Positions 42,359-51,024 of a DNA stretch of 64,000 nucleotides are shown here, in pieces; position 1 is the first letter of the stretch; the number at the start of each line of letters is the position of its first letter. The notes beneath the pieces are model-generated. The model had not been told where the DNA came from, ran no database searches, and saw only the letters and a program-made list of their open reading frames with translations. Both the position numbers and the translations under genes were made by a program. The DNA comes from Lachnospiraceae bacterium KM106-2 (GTDB lineage Bacteria; Bacillota; Clostridia; Lachnospirales; Lachnospiraceae), in contig AP018794.1 of NCBI GenBank assembly GCA_009731425.1, positions 4,451,501 to 4,515,500 of the forward strand, given 5' to 3'.

Positions 42359-43018
42359 ATGATGAAATTAGCCTGGTACTCCTTTTTAGAACAGTTGAAG
42401 AAATCGATGAGGCCGGTAAAGATATTGTATTTAATTCTCATGATCATTATCCTTTGGAGAATCTTAGATTATAGAGAATACAAAAGTACTGATGTAGTAG
42501 TATTCCTTGTTTTTATTAATTATATTATTGATGGTGTGAAACAATATAGTAAGATTTTGTATTTAATACCTAAGAAAAAATCCTTACAAGGATACTATGT
42601 GTTCTGGAGTTATTTCATATTCTTATTTCAATTATTGCTATTATCAATCTTTCTTATAGCAATAGTTATTTTTGCACCAGCAATGTTGAATCAGTATCTA
42701 GGAGGAATAGTATGTATACTGATTGTTAGTTATGAAGTGACATCAATTAGAGATACGCTATTAGAACAGTTGGTTAGAAAATCAAAGTGGAAGATATTAT
42801 GGATACTTGCAGTTGTATGCTTGTATGGAAGCGTAATTTATTGTTATTACATAGAAAAAGTAAATTTTATTTATCTAAGTACGTTTTTTGTAATGCTCAT
42901 ATTAGAAATCAGTCGTTTTAAGATGGCTCGTTCTGTCTGCATTACCGATTATGGAGAGGATCTTAGAAAATATCTAGAAGAAAAAAAGAAGACGCTTGCG
43001 GATAAGATTAATGAATAG
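42359..43018 (+). CDS. ABC-operon membrane protein 2 (tandem paralogue)
   Basis: I start at ATG 42359 (AGGTGAT 5 bases upstream) rather than at the GTG at 42350; 219 residues and about six membrane segments. MKLAWYSFLEQLKKSMRPVK at the start is nearly the same as in the next gene, both in protein and DNA. A LYLIPKKKSLQGYYVFWSYF-type segment (about 66-85) and the end ITDYGEDLRKYL are shared features of the set. Clearly a recent tandem duplicate of the next gene. Confidence 0.72.
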   Translation: MMKLAWYSFLEQLKKSMRPVKILYLILMIIILWRILDYREYKSTDVVVFLVFINYIIDGVKQYSKILYLIPKKKSLQGYYVFWSYFIFLFQLLLLSIFLIAIVIFAPAMLNQYLGGIVCILIVSYEVTSIRDTLLEQLVRKSKWKILWILAVVCLYGSVIYCYYIEKVNFIYLSTFFVMLILEISRFKMARSVCITDYGEDLRKYLEEKKKTLADKINE

Positions 43019-43031
43019 AAGGTGAGAAAGA

Positions 43032-43700
43032 ATGTTGAAATTAGCTTGGTATTCCTTTTTAGAACAGTTGAAGAAATCGATAAGACCGGTAAAACTACTT
43101 TACTTAATTCCAATTTATATTACTATACTTGAAATTAGCGATTACTCCAAGGAGACGGGGAGTACCACCATTTATATGCTTTGGTTTCTTAGTTATCTCA
43201 TCGACGATCCCAAACAATATGGAAGGATCTTTTATCTGATCCCTAGAAATAAGAGATTCTTGCAGGGATATATGGTATGGTGGAGTTATTTTGTTTATTT
43301 CTTCTATTTGATGCTGTTAGTGCCATTTGTGATAATAATGGCAACTACGAAACCTGAAATGTTGAATAAAAAGACAGTTGTTGAATTATTATTAATCATT
43401 GCTATGTTTAGCATTCATTCGATTGCGAAAGTAACATTCGCACAAGTGGATAGACATTCAAAGTGGGAGAGAATAGAGATAACAGTAGCCATAAGCAGTT
43501 ATATAGGCGCTATGATCACTTGGTTTTGTAAAGAATATGATTATGCCTGTGTGATGTTAATTGTAGCGCTGATCTTATTTGAAGTGTACCGATTTTTAAG
43601 TGTGAAATCTACCTGGTTTCAAGATTATGAGAACGATTGTAAGACGCTTGTAAGAGAAAAGAAACAAGATATCATGGATGCTATGCTGACGGATAATTGA
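43032..43700 (+). CDS. ABC-operon membrane protein 3 (tandem paralogue)
   Basis: 222 residues, about six membrane segments, AGGTGAG upstream. It begins LKLAWYSFLEQLKKSIRPVK, has FYLIPRNKRFLQGYMVWWSYF-like residues in the middle and ends QDYENDCKTLVREKK. DNA identity with the preceding gene is high over the first 60 bases and then falls. The lone pair in the operon that are neighbours and close in sequence. Confidence 0.72.
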   Translation: MLKLAWYSFLEQLKKSIRPVKLLYLIPIYITILEISDYSKETGSTTIYMLWFLSYLIDDPKQYGRIFYLIPRNKRFLQGYMVWWSYFVYFFYLMLLVPFVIIMATTKPEMLNKKTVVELLLIIAMFSIHSIAKVTFAQVDRHSKWERIEITVAISSYIGAMITWFCKEYDYACVMLIVALILFEVYRFLSVKSTWFQDYENDCKTLVREKKQDIMDAMLTDN

Positions 43701-43725
43701 ACTTAACTGGAAGGGGTAATCGAAA

Positions 43726-44424
43726 ATGAGACGGTTTATCTGGTTTTCATTGGTAGAAAGCTTAAGAGAATCATTGCTGGGAAAGAAAAAATGGGATACA
43801 TGGTTTGCAATTTATATTCTATTTGCCTCTGTTTTGTTAGAGGATGGCCGTTTGAAATGGTCCATTATAGGAATATCATTTTTAATATCTGCAATAAAAC
43901 ATCCGAAAACAGAGCAAAAGATGTTATATATTATGCCTTTAGAAAAAAAGAGTATACGAAAATATATTTTGGTCTATAGCTATTTTGTGCTTGGATTAGT
44001 CGTAGTAATCCAGGCGGTTTGTTTTTTTGCCATCCATCTTCGCTATCCGAATATGAGTATATTGAGATTGACACAGGCATTTATTGTATCTGTTGGGAAT
44101 GCAGCACTTCTGTCAACTTGGAGTACGCTGCCAGAAGGTTCTAGTAACGAGAAAGATGAAGGATGGGCATTAACAGGTGTGTGCTATTTGATCGAGATCG
44201 TTGGGATGGCTATCTTAATTTTTCTGCCATTTTTCACAGAGAAGTATTGGATGGAATCAGCAATTGGTGCCATTGCACTGATCATCATGAATGAATGTCA
44301 AAGAGTACAGAGAGTAAAGCAATTTTATATTACGGATTATGATGAGGATAACGCATCCTTTACAACTAGATTATTAAATGATGAAAAGGAACAACATAAA
44401 CAGGAAAGGAGAGATGCTTCATGA
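43726..44424 (+). CDS. ABC-operon membrane protein 4
   Basis: 232 residues, about six membrane segments. It begins MRRFIWFSLVESLRESLL, has MLYIMPLEKKSIRKYIL (about 66-82) and ends with ITDYDEDNASF, so it belongs to the same set. AAGGGG lies upstream. The stop overlaps the GntR start by 4 bases (ATGA). Confidence 0.7.
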   Translation: MRRFIWFSLVESLRESLLGKKKWDTWFAIYILFASVLLEDGRLKWSIIGISFLISAIKHPKTEQKMLYIMPLEKKSIRKYILVYSYFVLGLVVVIQAVCFFAIHLRYPNMSILRLTQAFIVSVGNAALLSTWSTLPEGSSNEKDEGWALTGVCYLIEIVGMAILIFLPFFTEKYWMESAIGAIALIIMNECQRVQRVKQFYITDYDEDNASFTTRLLNDEKEQHKQERRDAS

Positions 44425-44789
44425 CAATATTATTATCCAAACAAAGCAGTCTTGCCATCTATGAGCAGATTGTGGCGCAGATCAAAGATGCGATCATTGA
44501 TCATAAGCTAGTGGCAAATGAAGCACTTCCTTCAATACGTGGTTTGGCTCGCGAGTTAGAGATCAGTGTCATAACGACAAAACGTGCCTATGAAGAATTA
44601 GAGAAGGAAGGTCTTATTTATTCCATCTCAGGAAAAGGATTCTATGTGAGTGAGCAGAATACCGAGATATTAAAAGAAAAGAAATTAAAAGGGATAGAAG
44701 ATGATGTGCTAGAACTGATCGTAAAATGTAAGCGGGCAGGTCTATCAAAGCAGGATATTAAGGATATGGTAGATGTTCTATACGATTGA
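44421..44789 (+). CDS. GntR-family regulator, YtrA type
   Basis: 122 residues. The N-terminal winged helix (about 10-75: YEQIVAQIKDAIIDHKL, LPSIRGLARELEISVITTKRAYEELEKEGLIYSISGKGF) is followed by only a short helical tail, the mark of the YtrA subfamily. In B. subtilis, YtrA represses its own ABC operon, which is induced by some cell-wall antibiotics. It most likely binds the palindrome at 40805-40825. It lies in the middle of the operon it should control and overlaps the gene before it. Confidence 0.9.
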   Translation: MTILLSKQSSLAIYEQIVAQIKDAIIDHKLVANEALPSIRGLARELEISVITTKRAYEELEKEGLIYSISGKGFYVSEQNTEILKEKKLKGIEDDVLELIVKCKRAGLSKQDIKDMVDVLYD

Positions 44790-44806
44790 AGTGGAGGGGA
44801 TATGTG

Positions 44807-45292
44807 ATGAAAATGAGTGAAGAGGAAAGACTGCAATACCAATTTGATCAACAGCTGCTTTCTTATCACGCAGATTATAAGGCGATAGGAATCGCTATTC
44901 ATATTGTCTATGCAATGATTCTGGCCTTTACAGCAGTTATTCCAGCCTATGCTATTGTTGCAATGGTACTGTTTGCACAGTTGATCCTGACATCCCTTAA
45001 ATTTGCAACTTTATTTTCAAGCAGTACGACAGGAAAGGTAAATCCCATAATGGGTAAGAATCTATATTTCCCGGTTACAAGACAGGTAATTAAAAAGAGT
45101 AAGCTGAGACTCATTTTGAAATATTTGTTACAGGAGTTTGCAATTGCGCTTATCTGTCTTTTTCAAATGGTCATAGAGTTTGGAAGCATTAACCTGATAA
45201 AGATTTTATTAGTATATGGATGCATTGTAGTTGGTGCGGGAATCACATTTCTTCGTGTATATCTAATGCATCGAAGTGAGCTGAATCAATAA
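44807..45292 (+). CDS. ABC-operon short membrane protein A
   Basis: I start at ATG 44807 (GGAGGGG 7 bases upstream), giving 161 residues; a TTG at 44786 overlaps the GntR stop and is less likely. A polar head with QYQFDQQLLSYHADYK is followed by about four membrane segments. The segment KNLYFPVTRQVIKKSK (about 77-92) recurs as KNLYFPITKIAIMKSK in the protein at 46817, and both end HRSEL/HYSEL. The two are paralogues. Function unknown. Confidence 0.7.
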   Translation: MKMSEEERLQYQFDQQLLSYHADYKAIGIAIHIVYAMILAFTAVIPAYAIVAMVLFAQLILTSLKFATLFSSSTTGKVNPIMGKNLYFPVTRQVIKKSKLRLILKYLLQEFAIALICLFQMVIEFGSINLIKILLVYGCIVVGAGITFLRVYLMHRSELNQ

Positions 45293-45307
45293 TGGGAGGA
45301 AAATTGT

Positions 45308-45964
45308 ATGATTAAATTTGTGTGGAGGATGTATCTGACACAATTACGTAATATGAAAAAAGTAGTTTTAGTTGCAAAGATAATCTTCTTCATCTGCATT
45401 GGAATCTATTTTGTAGATTCTAGAGAGGTGAATAATGTTTTCATTATTTTTTCCTTTCTCTATCTGGCCTCTTTATCGGGTAATGAGGTATCTAAATTAT
45501 TGTATATCGTTCCTAAGAATAAGGAGCTGTTAAGAAAGTATGTTCAAATTAATTTTCAAATTCGAAGAGCGTGTTCATTATGTTTGATTTTGCTTGCTAA
45601 TGTAACCTTTCACTATCTGCTAGGAAAGCATTGGGATAGGATGCAGATTGGTTTTAGTTTACTCTTTTTTGTATTGCTTAGTACTTATTTCGTGATTGCC
45701 TATTTGCCCGTTGCCTGGTGTGATAAACAAGGTAGATTAGTAGGTGTTGGATTAAGTTCCTTAGTGATTGATTGTATTGTTATCATTGGATATCAGAAAC
45801 GTATGAGCTGGGCTTTGGTATGGTTTTTGGGAGCATTTCTCTCCCTTATTTTAAATAGGTATTATGTTTGGTTGTGCTGTAAAGATGCTCATCTGATGGA
45901 TTATGAAGCAGATCGAAAGAGAATTATGAGAAGAGATAAGACTGAGAGGGAGATAATATGCTAA
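45308..45964 (+). CDS. ABC-operon membrane protein 5
   Basis: 218 residues, about six membrane segments. It begins FVWRMYLTQLRNMKKVV, contains LLYIVPKNKELLRKYVQ (about 64-80) and ends LMDYEADRKRIMRRDK, matching the set at 42359-43726. GGGAGG lies upstream. Its end overlaps the second ATPase by 7 bases, so it is likely the partner of that ATPase. Confidence 0.7.
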   Translation: MIKFVWRMYLTQLRNMKKVVLVAKIIFFICIGIYFVDSREVNNVFIIFSFLYLASLSGNEVSKLLYIVPKNKELLRKYVQINFQIRRACSLCLILLANVTFHYLLGKHWDRMQIGFSLLFFVLLSTYFVIAYLPVAWCDKQGRLVGVGLSSLVIDCIVIIGYQKRMSWALVWFLGAFLSLILNRYYVWLCCKDAHLMDYEADRKRIMRRDKTEREIIC

Positions 45965-46827
45965 GAGTAGAACATTTAGAGAAAAAGTTTAAAGATTTTG
46001 CAATCCGTGATATATCTTTTCAGCTGGAACCAGGATATATCATGGGTTTGATTGGAAGAAACGGTGCTGGTAAGACTACACTTATGAGGATGCTGCTTGG
46101 CGTATATAAAATTGATAGGGGAAGTGTATCGATCAATGGCTGGGACTTAGTACATAATACGGTCAAGGCAAAAGATGAAATCGGTTTCATTTTAGATCAG
46201 ACTCCATTCTTAGAAGAATTAACGATCGCTGAAAATCAGAAGCTATTTTCTAGATTTTATTCTAGGTGGGATGATGAACTATTCGATTTTTATTTGAGGC
46301 GATTTCACATATCGGAGCATAGGCTGGTCATGGATCTATCAAAGGGAATACAGACAAAGTTGCAGCTGGCTTTTGCTTTAGCACATCATCCAAGGTTGTT
46401 GATCATGGATGAGCCAACCGGAGGATTAGATCCAATCTTTCGAAAAGAATTTCTGATGTTACTGCAGGAATTGTTAGAGAAAGAGGAAATGAGCATCCTC
46501 ATTTCTACTCATTTGACCAATGATCTGGATCAGATCGCAGATTATATTACGATGATTGATGATGGTAAGCTATTATTTAGTAAATCAAAAGAAGAGTTAT
46601 TGGATGAATGCTATATTGTAAAAGGTGCAATAGAAGATGAGAAGGCTTTACTTGGAGATGCAAATGCTATTATCGTTCATAAGAAGGGGAGATTCGAGGC
46701 ATTTATTCAAGATAGAGAGTTAGCTGACAAGCTGCTAGCGATAACAGAAATACCGGTTGTGTTAGAACATGCTACCTTGGAGGATATTATGTATTATCGG
46801 ACAAGGAGGGGACTCGATGAAAACTAA
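45958..46827 (+). CDS. ABC transporter ATP-binding protein (second ATPase of the operon)
   Basis: 289 residues with Walker A GRNGAGKTT, signature LSKGIQTK, and Walker B LLIMDEPTGGLD. It is close to the first ATPase at 40847 in length and in the DQIADYI/DQLADFL segments and the late EIPVV/EVPTT words, so the operon holds two halves derived by duplication. It overlaps both neighbours (7 and 11 bases). Confidence 0.9.
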   Translation: MLRVEHLEKKFKDFAIRDISFQLEPGYIMGLIGRNGAGKTTLMRMLLGVYKIDRGSVSINGWDLVHNTVKAKDEIGFILDQTPFLEELTIAENQKLFSRFYSRWDDELFDFYLRRFHISEHRLVMDLSKGIQTKLQLAFALAHHPRLLIMDEPTGGLDPIFRKEFLMLLQELLEKEEMSILISTHLTNDLDQIADYITMIDDGKLLFSKSKEELLDECYIVKGAIEDEKALLGDANAIIVHKKGRFEAFIQDRELADKLLAITEIPVVLEHATLEDIMYYRTRRGLDEN

Positions 46828-47308
46828 TCGGAATGAGAAGAAACAGTATGAAAGGATACAATATGGATTTGACTGCAAGTTATTAGATCTGAAGATTGAT
46901 AATCGGAATATGGTTGCAATTATTCATATGGTTTATGTGGTCGTTGCGATGCTGGCTTTTGTAATGCAGACCTATCTACTTGTTGTGGTTGTAAGCATAT
47001 TTCAGTATGGGATTGTATTGTTAAAGGGGAGAGCTTTGTTAGGAGATGGATTGTTAACGGGCAGGACTAAGTTACTGACGAAAAATCTATATTTCCCGAT
47101 TACTAAAATAGCCATTATGAAGAGTAAAGGCAAGTTGCTTGCTAGACGTTTTTTGATCGAGTGTCTGATCTCGGCATGTTGTATTCCAACGATGACAGTG
47201 AAGTTTAGCATGACGAAGATAGTAGCAGTTTATGTAGGGGTAGTCATTGGATTTGCAGTGGCGGCTGTTCAATTAATAGCAACTCATTATAGTGAGTTAC
47301 AACAATAA
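46817..47308 (+). CDS. ABC-operon short membrane protein B
   Basis: 163 residues from ATG 46817 (AAGGAGGGG 6 bases upstream; overlaps the ATPase end by 11 bases). It is a paralogue of the protein at 44807: polar head with QYGFDCKLLDLK, about four membrane segments, KNLYFPITKIAIMKSK near 86-101, and the end HYSELQQ. It is the last gene of the operon. Confidence 0.7.
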   Translation: MKTNRNEKKQYERIQYGFDCKLLDLKIDNRNMVAIIHMVYVVVAMLAFVMQTYLLVVVVSIFQYGIVLLKGRALLGDGLLTGRTKLLTKNLYFPITKIAIMKSKGKLLARRFLIECLISACCIPTMTVKFSMTKIVAVYVGVVIGFAVAAVQLIATHYSELQQ

Positions 47309-47310
47309 GG

Positions 47311-47355
47311 AAGAGCTTTATTTTTAGTCCCAAGAGGATTAAGAATAAGGCTCTT
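47311..47355 (+). terminator. Hairpin after ABC operon
   Basis: AAGAGCTTTATT can pair with AATAAGGCTCTT (one T-G pair) around a 21-nt loop. The following CTTCGTTG is a poor T-run. Confidence 0.55.
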
Positions 47356-47414
47356 CTTCGTTGAGATACATCATGATATCTTTGAACATAATGAAAAAAA
47401 TTCCACAAATGTGG

Positions 47415-47443
47415 TTGACAAATAATAAGTTCTAGAATATTAT
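47415..47443 (+). promoter_or_regulatory. Promoter of second GntR/ABC operon
   Basis: TTGACA (47415-47420) and TATTAT (47438-47443), 17-bp spacer, near consensus. Confidence 0.85.
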
Positions 47444-47451
47444 ACTTATAT

Positions 47452-47475
47452 GGTTAGTTACTCAACTAATTAACC
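47452..47475. promoter_or_regulatory. Inverted repeat, candidate operator
   Basis: GGTTAGTT-ACTC-AACTAA: TTAGTT (47454-47459) and AACTAA (47464-47469) are perfect arms, with further GGTTA/TAACC words at 47452 and 47471. It lies just after the -10, before the GntR gene at 47517, which may bind it. Confidence 0.5.
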
Positions 47476-47516
47476 GAATAACGAACCAACCGAAAGGATG
47501 GAAGGGAGAAGTGTTT

Positions 47517-47894
47517 ATGTTTAGTGAAACATCGATGAAACCCTTGTTTGTCCAGATCTATGAGTGGATTGAGGATGAAATTATCAATGGTAATTTAAAA
47601 GAAGGAGACCAAGTGCCTTCTACGAATCAATTTGCAGCTCAGTATCGAATTAATCCGGCAACAGCGGGAAAAGGAATTAATGTTCTTGTAGAAGAAAATA
47701 TTTTGTTTAAGAAGAGAGGAATCGGTATGTTTGTAGCAGAAGGCGCATGCGAAGTGATCCGTACAAAGAGAAAAAAGCAGTTTTGTAATGAATATATCAG
47801 ACCGATGGTTGAAGAAGCAAGAAAATTAGGTCTACAAGAATCAGAAATAGAAAATATGATTAGAGATGGTTTTAATAAGGGGGATTTGGCATGA
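47517..47894 (+). CDS. GntR-family regulator, YtrA type (second operon)
   Basis: 125 residues from ATG 47517 (GGAAGGGAG upstream); a GTG at 47511 is possible. Winged helix about 8-75 (VQIYEWIEDEIINGNLKEGDQVPSTNQFAAQYRINPATAGKGINVLVEE in outline), then a short helical tail ending LQESEIENMIRDGF. It is only distantly like the GntR of the first operon, so the two likely act on different sites. First gene of its operon; overlaps the ATPase by 4 bases. Confidence 0.9.
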   Translation: MFSETSMKPLFVQIYEWIEDEIINGNLKEGDQVPSTNQFAAQYRINPATAGKGINVLVEENILFKKRGIGMFVAEGACEVIRTKRKKQFCNEYIRPMVEEARKLGLQESEIENMIRDGFNKGDLA

Positions 47895-48763
47895 ATGCAG
47901 TAGAGTGTAAGAAGGTGAAAAAACAGTTTAAAGAGAAAACAGTTTTCGAAGAGTTAAATCTGAAGATTGAGGCAGGTAAGATCTATGGATTACTTGGGCG
48001 AAACGGTTCTGGTAAGACGACGTTAATGAATTTGATCACAACCAAGTACCTTCCAACAGAGGGTGAGATCGAAGTATTTGGTGAGCCGGTTTATGAAAAT
48101 GAAAATGTGCTTCGTAAAATTTGTTTTATGTCTGATTATATGCCGGCATTCTTAAATAGTTCAGTCAAGAACTTATTAAAAGATGCAGCTGCATTTTATG
48201 ATAATTGGGATCAGGCTTATGCAGAAAAATTACTTCAATTATTTCAAATAGAGAAAAAGGAATCCTACAATGTATTGTCGAAAGGAAAGAAGACTTGTAT
48301 CGGGATCATCATTGGAATGGCTTCTAATTGTGAACTGACCATCTTTGATGAGATTTATTCTGGATTAGATGCGGTTGCGCGCCAGCAGTTCTATGATCTG
48401 ATACTAGAAGACTATATGGAGAAACAAAGAACCTTCATCCTATCGACTCATTTGATCAGTGAGATGGGCAACTTATTCTCTGATTTGATTCTGATCGATC
48501 AAGGGAAAGTATTGATCCAAGGCGAAGTAGAGGAATTAAGAACAAGAATCTATGCATTTAGCGCAAAACCAGAATTATTAGAGAAGATGAATCCTCATAC
48601 GGTACTCAAAAAAGAGAGTTTTGGCGGAACGGAGAAACGAATCCTCAATGGTACATTTACCAGTGAAGAACTCTCAGAGTATCAGCTTCAAGGAATCAAA
48701 GTGGAATCCTTATCATTACAGGATATCTTCATTACTTTGACGACAGGAGAGGTGAAAGAATGA
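47891..48763 (+). CDS. ABC transporter ATP-binding protein (second operon)
   Basis: 290 residues with Walker A GRNGSGKTT, signature LSKGKKT, and Walker B LTIFDEIYSGLD, where the usual DEP is DEI. YtrB/YhcH-like. It overlaps both neighbours by 4 bases (ATGA), so the operon is tightly coupled. Confidence 0.9.
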   Translation: MNAVECKKVKKQFKEKTVFEELNLKIEAGKIYGLLGRNGSGKTTLMNLITTKYLPTEGEIEVFGEPVYENENVLRKICFMSDYMPAFLNSSVKNLLKDAAAFYDNWDQAYAEKLLQLFQIEKKESYNVLSKGKKTCIGIIIGMASNCELTIFDEIYSGLDAVARQQFYDLILEDYMEKQRTFILSTHLISEMGNLFSDLILIDQGKVLIQGEVEELRTRIYAFSAKPELLEKMNPHTVLKKESFGGTEKRILNGTFTSEELSEYQLQGIKVESLSLQDIFITLTTGEVKE

Positions 48764-49437
48764 AAGAATTATATCGTGAGCGTTTAGAAGAAGGAATGCT
48801 TAAGGTGGGAGTGATCACAGGCTTCATTATTACCGCGGTATTAATGGTCGGTCAGATAGGCGTATGGCTATTAGAAGAAAAGCAAGTGACTGGGGCGGTG
48901 CTAAAAACAAGAGGACTTTGCACTTATGTAAGTTTTACATTCTTATTTGTAGCTTTATTAGTAATCTTATTTTTAAAGTTTGAATTAAGAAGAAACTATG
49001 TTAATTGTTTTTATATTAATCGGAAGGTGATCTTTCAGGTTAAGAGAAGTCTCTTAGTTAAACATTCATTATTATTTGCTTGTATTACTTTGTTGTTTCA
49101 AGGAATTTATGCGGCTGGACATGAGAACTTTTATTTCATATTGGTTCTTCAATTTATGATCAACTTATTATTATTTATGGGGTTGGCCTTATGGGCAGAT
49201 AATTTTAGCATGTATTCCATTGCTTTGGAATTACTCTATATGGCTATCTTTTTTGTGCTTTTGATTCGTCCGATCATAGTATACAGGGAAAAAGCAGATT
49301 TTCTAGTTACAAGCATCCCAAAGGCGATTATTTACGTGATTTTATTACTTACTGTGGATATTATCGGAGTGGTATGGAATGAGAAGCTGATGGCAAAAGA
49401 GGACTTTAAGATGGATGCTGCTGGTGAAAGTGAATAG
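48760..49437 (+). CDS. ABC-associated membrane protein (second operon)
   Basis: 225 residues with about six membrane segments (near 17-37, 55-75, 97-120, 124-145, 150-170, 185-205) and basic loops. No motif recognised. Start overlaps the ATPase stop by 4 bases. It should be a permease half of the ATPase at 47891. Confidence 0.7.
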   Translation: MKELYRERLEEGMLKVGVITGFIITAVLMVGQIGVWLLEEKQVTGAVLKTRGLCTYVSFTFLFVALLVILFLKFELRRNYVNCFYINRKVIFQVKRSLLVKHSLLFACITLLFQGIYAAGHENFYFILVLQFMINLLLFMGLALWADNFSMYSIALELLYMAIFFVLLIRPIIVYREKADFLVTSIPKAIIYVILLLTVDIIGVVWNEKLMAKEDFKMDAAGESE

Positions 49438-49452
49438 GAGGGGAGTGAAATT

Positions 49453-50145
49453 ATGACAAGGAAGCGAAGAGTGATCACAAAGTTTTGTCTCAATGATCTG
49501 AAATTATTTATAATTTATTTTGGTCTTATGATGGTGTTTTTTAGTGTTGCTTTGTTGGTGAAAAAGGGTCCAACAGAAGGAACGGATAATATTATTGGAA
49601 ATATGTTCTATGGTTACATGGTTCTTATTTATTATACTACTTGTGGGAACTTTAACTCACAGCAAAAAATAATGGACTATTCCGCCTCTAGAAAAACTTA
49701 TATCCATTATCGATTGCTCACTGCTACGATCCAAGCGTTTGTAATGGGAGTAATAGCAGTAAGCATTTCAATTCTTAGCGGTTTTATTCCGCTGTTTACC
49801 AAAGATCCTAATCTGCTTTTCAATCAGGCAGCTTGGTATGAAGTACTGATGGTTACAGTAGTCGTAAATTTATGTATGTCCTTTATTATTACCTTTGATC
49901 TGTCATTAAAACGTCCAATCTTGACGTATCTATACACGGATCAGAAATTACGCCAAAAGAGAAAATTTGGAGTGGGACTGAGCTTTTTAAGTTATATCAT
50001 TGTTGCGATAATTCCAGTTGGATTTCTAGATACGATCATGGGATTGGAACTGGCACAAAGAGCTGCTTTACTTGTGTTTCTGCTACTCTTTATGTTAGTA
50101 TTATATGTAGTATCGTATAGAAATTTTTTAAAGAAAGAATATTAG
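49453..50145 (+). CDS. ABC-associated membrane protein (second operon)
   Basis: 230 residues, about six membrane segments; a basic head (TRKRRVITKFCLND) and the middle word SASRKTYIHYRLLTA. AGGAGGGG lies upstream. It is the last gene of the GntR-ABC set and pairs with the preceding permease. The phosphodiesterase gene follows after 21 bp. Confidence 0.7.
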   Translation: MTRKRRVITKFCLNDLKLFIIYFGLMMVFFSVALLVKKGPTEGTDNIIGNMFYGYMVLIYYTTCGNFNSQQKIMDYSASRKTYIHYRLLTATIQAFVMGVIAVSISILSGFIPLFTKDPNLLFNQAAWYEVLMVTVVVNLCMSFIITFDLSLKRPILTYLYTDQKLRQKRKFGVGLSFLSYIIVAIIPVGFLDTIMGLELAQRAALLVFLLLFMLVLYVVSYRNFLKKEY

Positions 50146-50166
50146 GATAAAGGGGAGGATACATTC

Positions 50167-51024
50167 ATGAGATTTGCAGTATTAAGTGATATTCATAGTA
50201 ATCATATTGCGCTAAGTGCCTGTCTGGCTGAGTTAGCGAAAGAAGAGGTCGATGGATATTTCTTTTTAGGCGATTATGTGAGTGATTGTCCTCATCCGAC
50301 AAAAACAATGGATTTGTTAAAAGAGATCCGTGATACGAAGAAGGCTTATTTTGTTAGAGGCAATCGGGAAGAATCCTTATTGGAATATGATATGATGGAA
50401 AATAAGGATTGGAAGAACAGCTCATATCAAGGAAGTCTTCTTTATACATATGAGAGATTAAGGAAAGAAGATTTAGAATGGTTTGCATCGATGCCGAATC
50501 ATCAGTCGATTGAATTGCCTGATGGGATAAAAGTCATGCTGGCACATGGTTCTCCTTTTGAGACAAGGGATCTTCTAAATGCCGACGAGGATATTACAAA
50601 AGAGATACTAGATAAGATCGACGAGGATTATCTGTTTTGTGGTCATACGCATAAGCAGTTTGTCTTTCATTGGGAAGGCAAGGTCCTACTAAATCCTGGT
50701 TCTATAGGAGTTGCCATTGGACCGCCGAAGAGCGCTCATTATAGTATTGTGGAGATTGAAAACAACGGGAAAATGAAAGTACAACAGAAATTCGTCGAGT
50801 ATGATTATAACGAATTAAAAGAGGAATTCCTCCACTCCTCATTAATGCAGCAGGGGATGATGTGGCCGAAGAATATTCTAAAGTCCATTGAGACTGGAAT
50901 TAACTATGGTCCGATCTGTGCCAAGCGCGCTTATGAGATTGCAGTGGAGGAACAGGTTCCAATAAAGATGTATCATGTGCCGGAACGATTTTGGATTCGT
51001 GCGGCAAATGAACTTCATATTTAG
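50167..51024 (+). CDS. Calcineurin-like metallophosphoesterase (YfcE/Ap4A-phosphatase-like)
   Basis: 285 residues with the metal-site motifs of the family: SDIHSN (about 7-12), the GDYVSD (about 37-42, replacing the usual GDxVdr), GNREE (about 66-70), HGSP (about 124-127) and GHTHKQF (about 157-163), then NPGSIG. YfcE/MJ0936-like enzymes cleave phosphodiesters or nucleotides with Mn2+. It follows the GntR-ABC set by 21 bp with GGGGAGG upstream and may be co-transcribed. It ends tail to tail with the aminotransferase, overlapping it by 4 bases. Confidence 0.9.
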   Translation: MRFAVLSDIHSNHIALSACLAELAKEEVDGYFFLGDYVSDCPHPTKTMDLLKEIRDTKKAYFVRGNREESLLEYDMMENKDWKNSSYQGSLLYTYERLRKEDLEWFASMPNHQSIELPDGIKVMLAHGSPFETRDLLNADEDITKEILDKIDEDYLFCGHTHKQFVFHWEGKVLLNPGSIGVAIGPPKSAHYSIVEIENNGKMKVQQKFVEYDYNELKEEFLHSSLMQQGMMWPKNILKSIETGINYGPICAKRAYEIAVEEQVPIKMYHVPERFWIRAANELHI

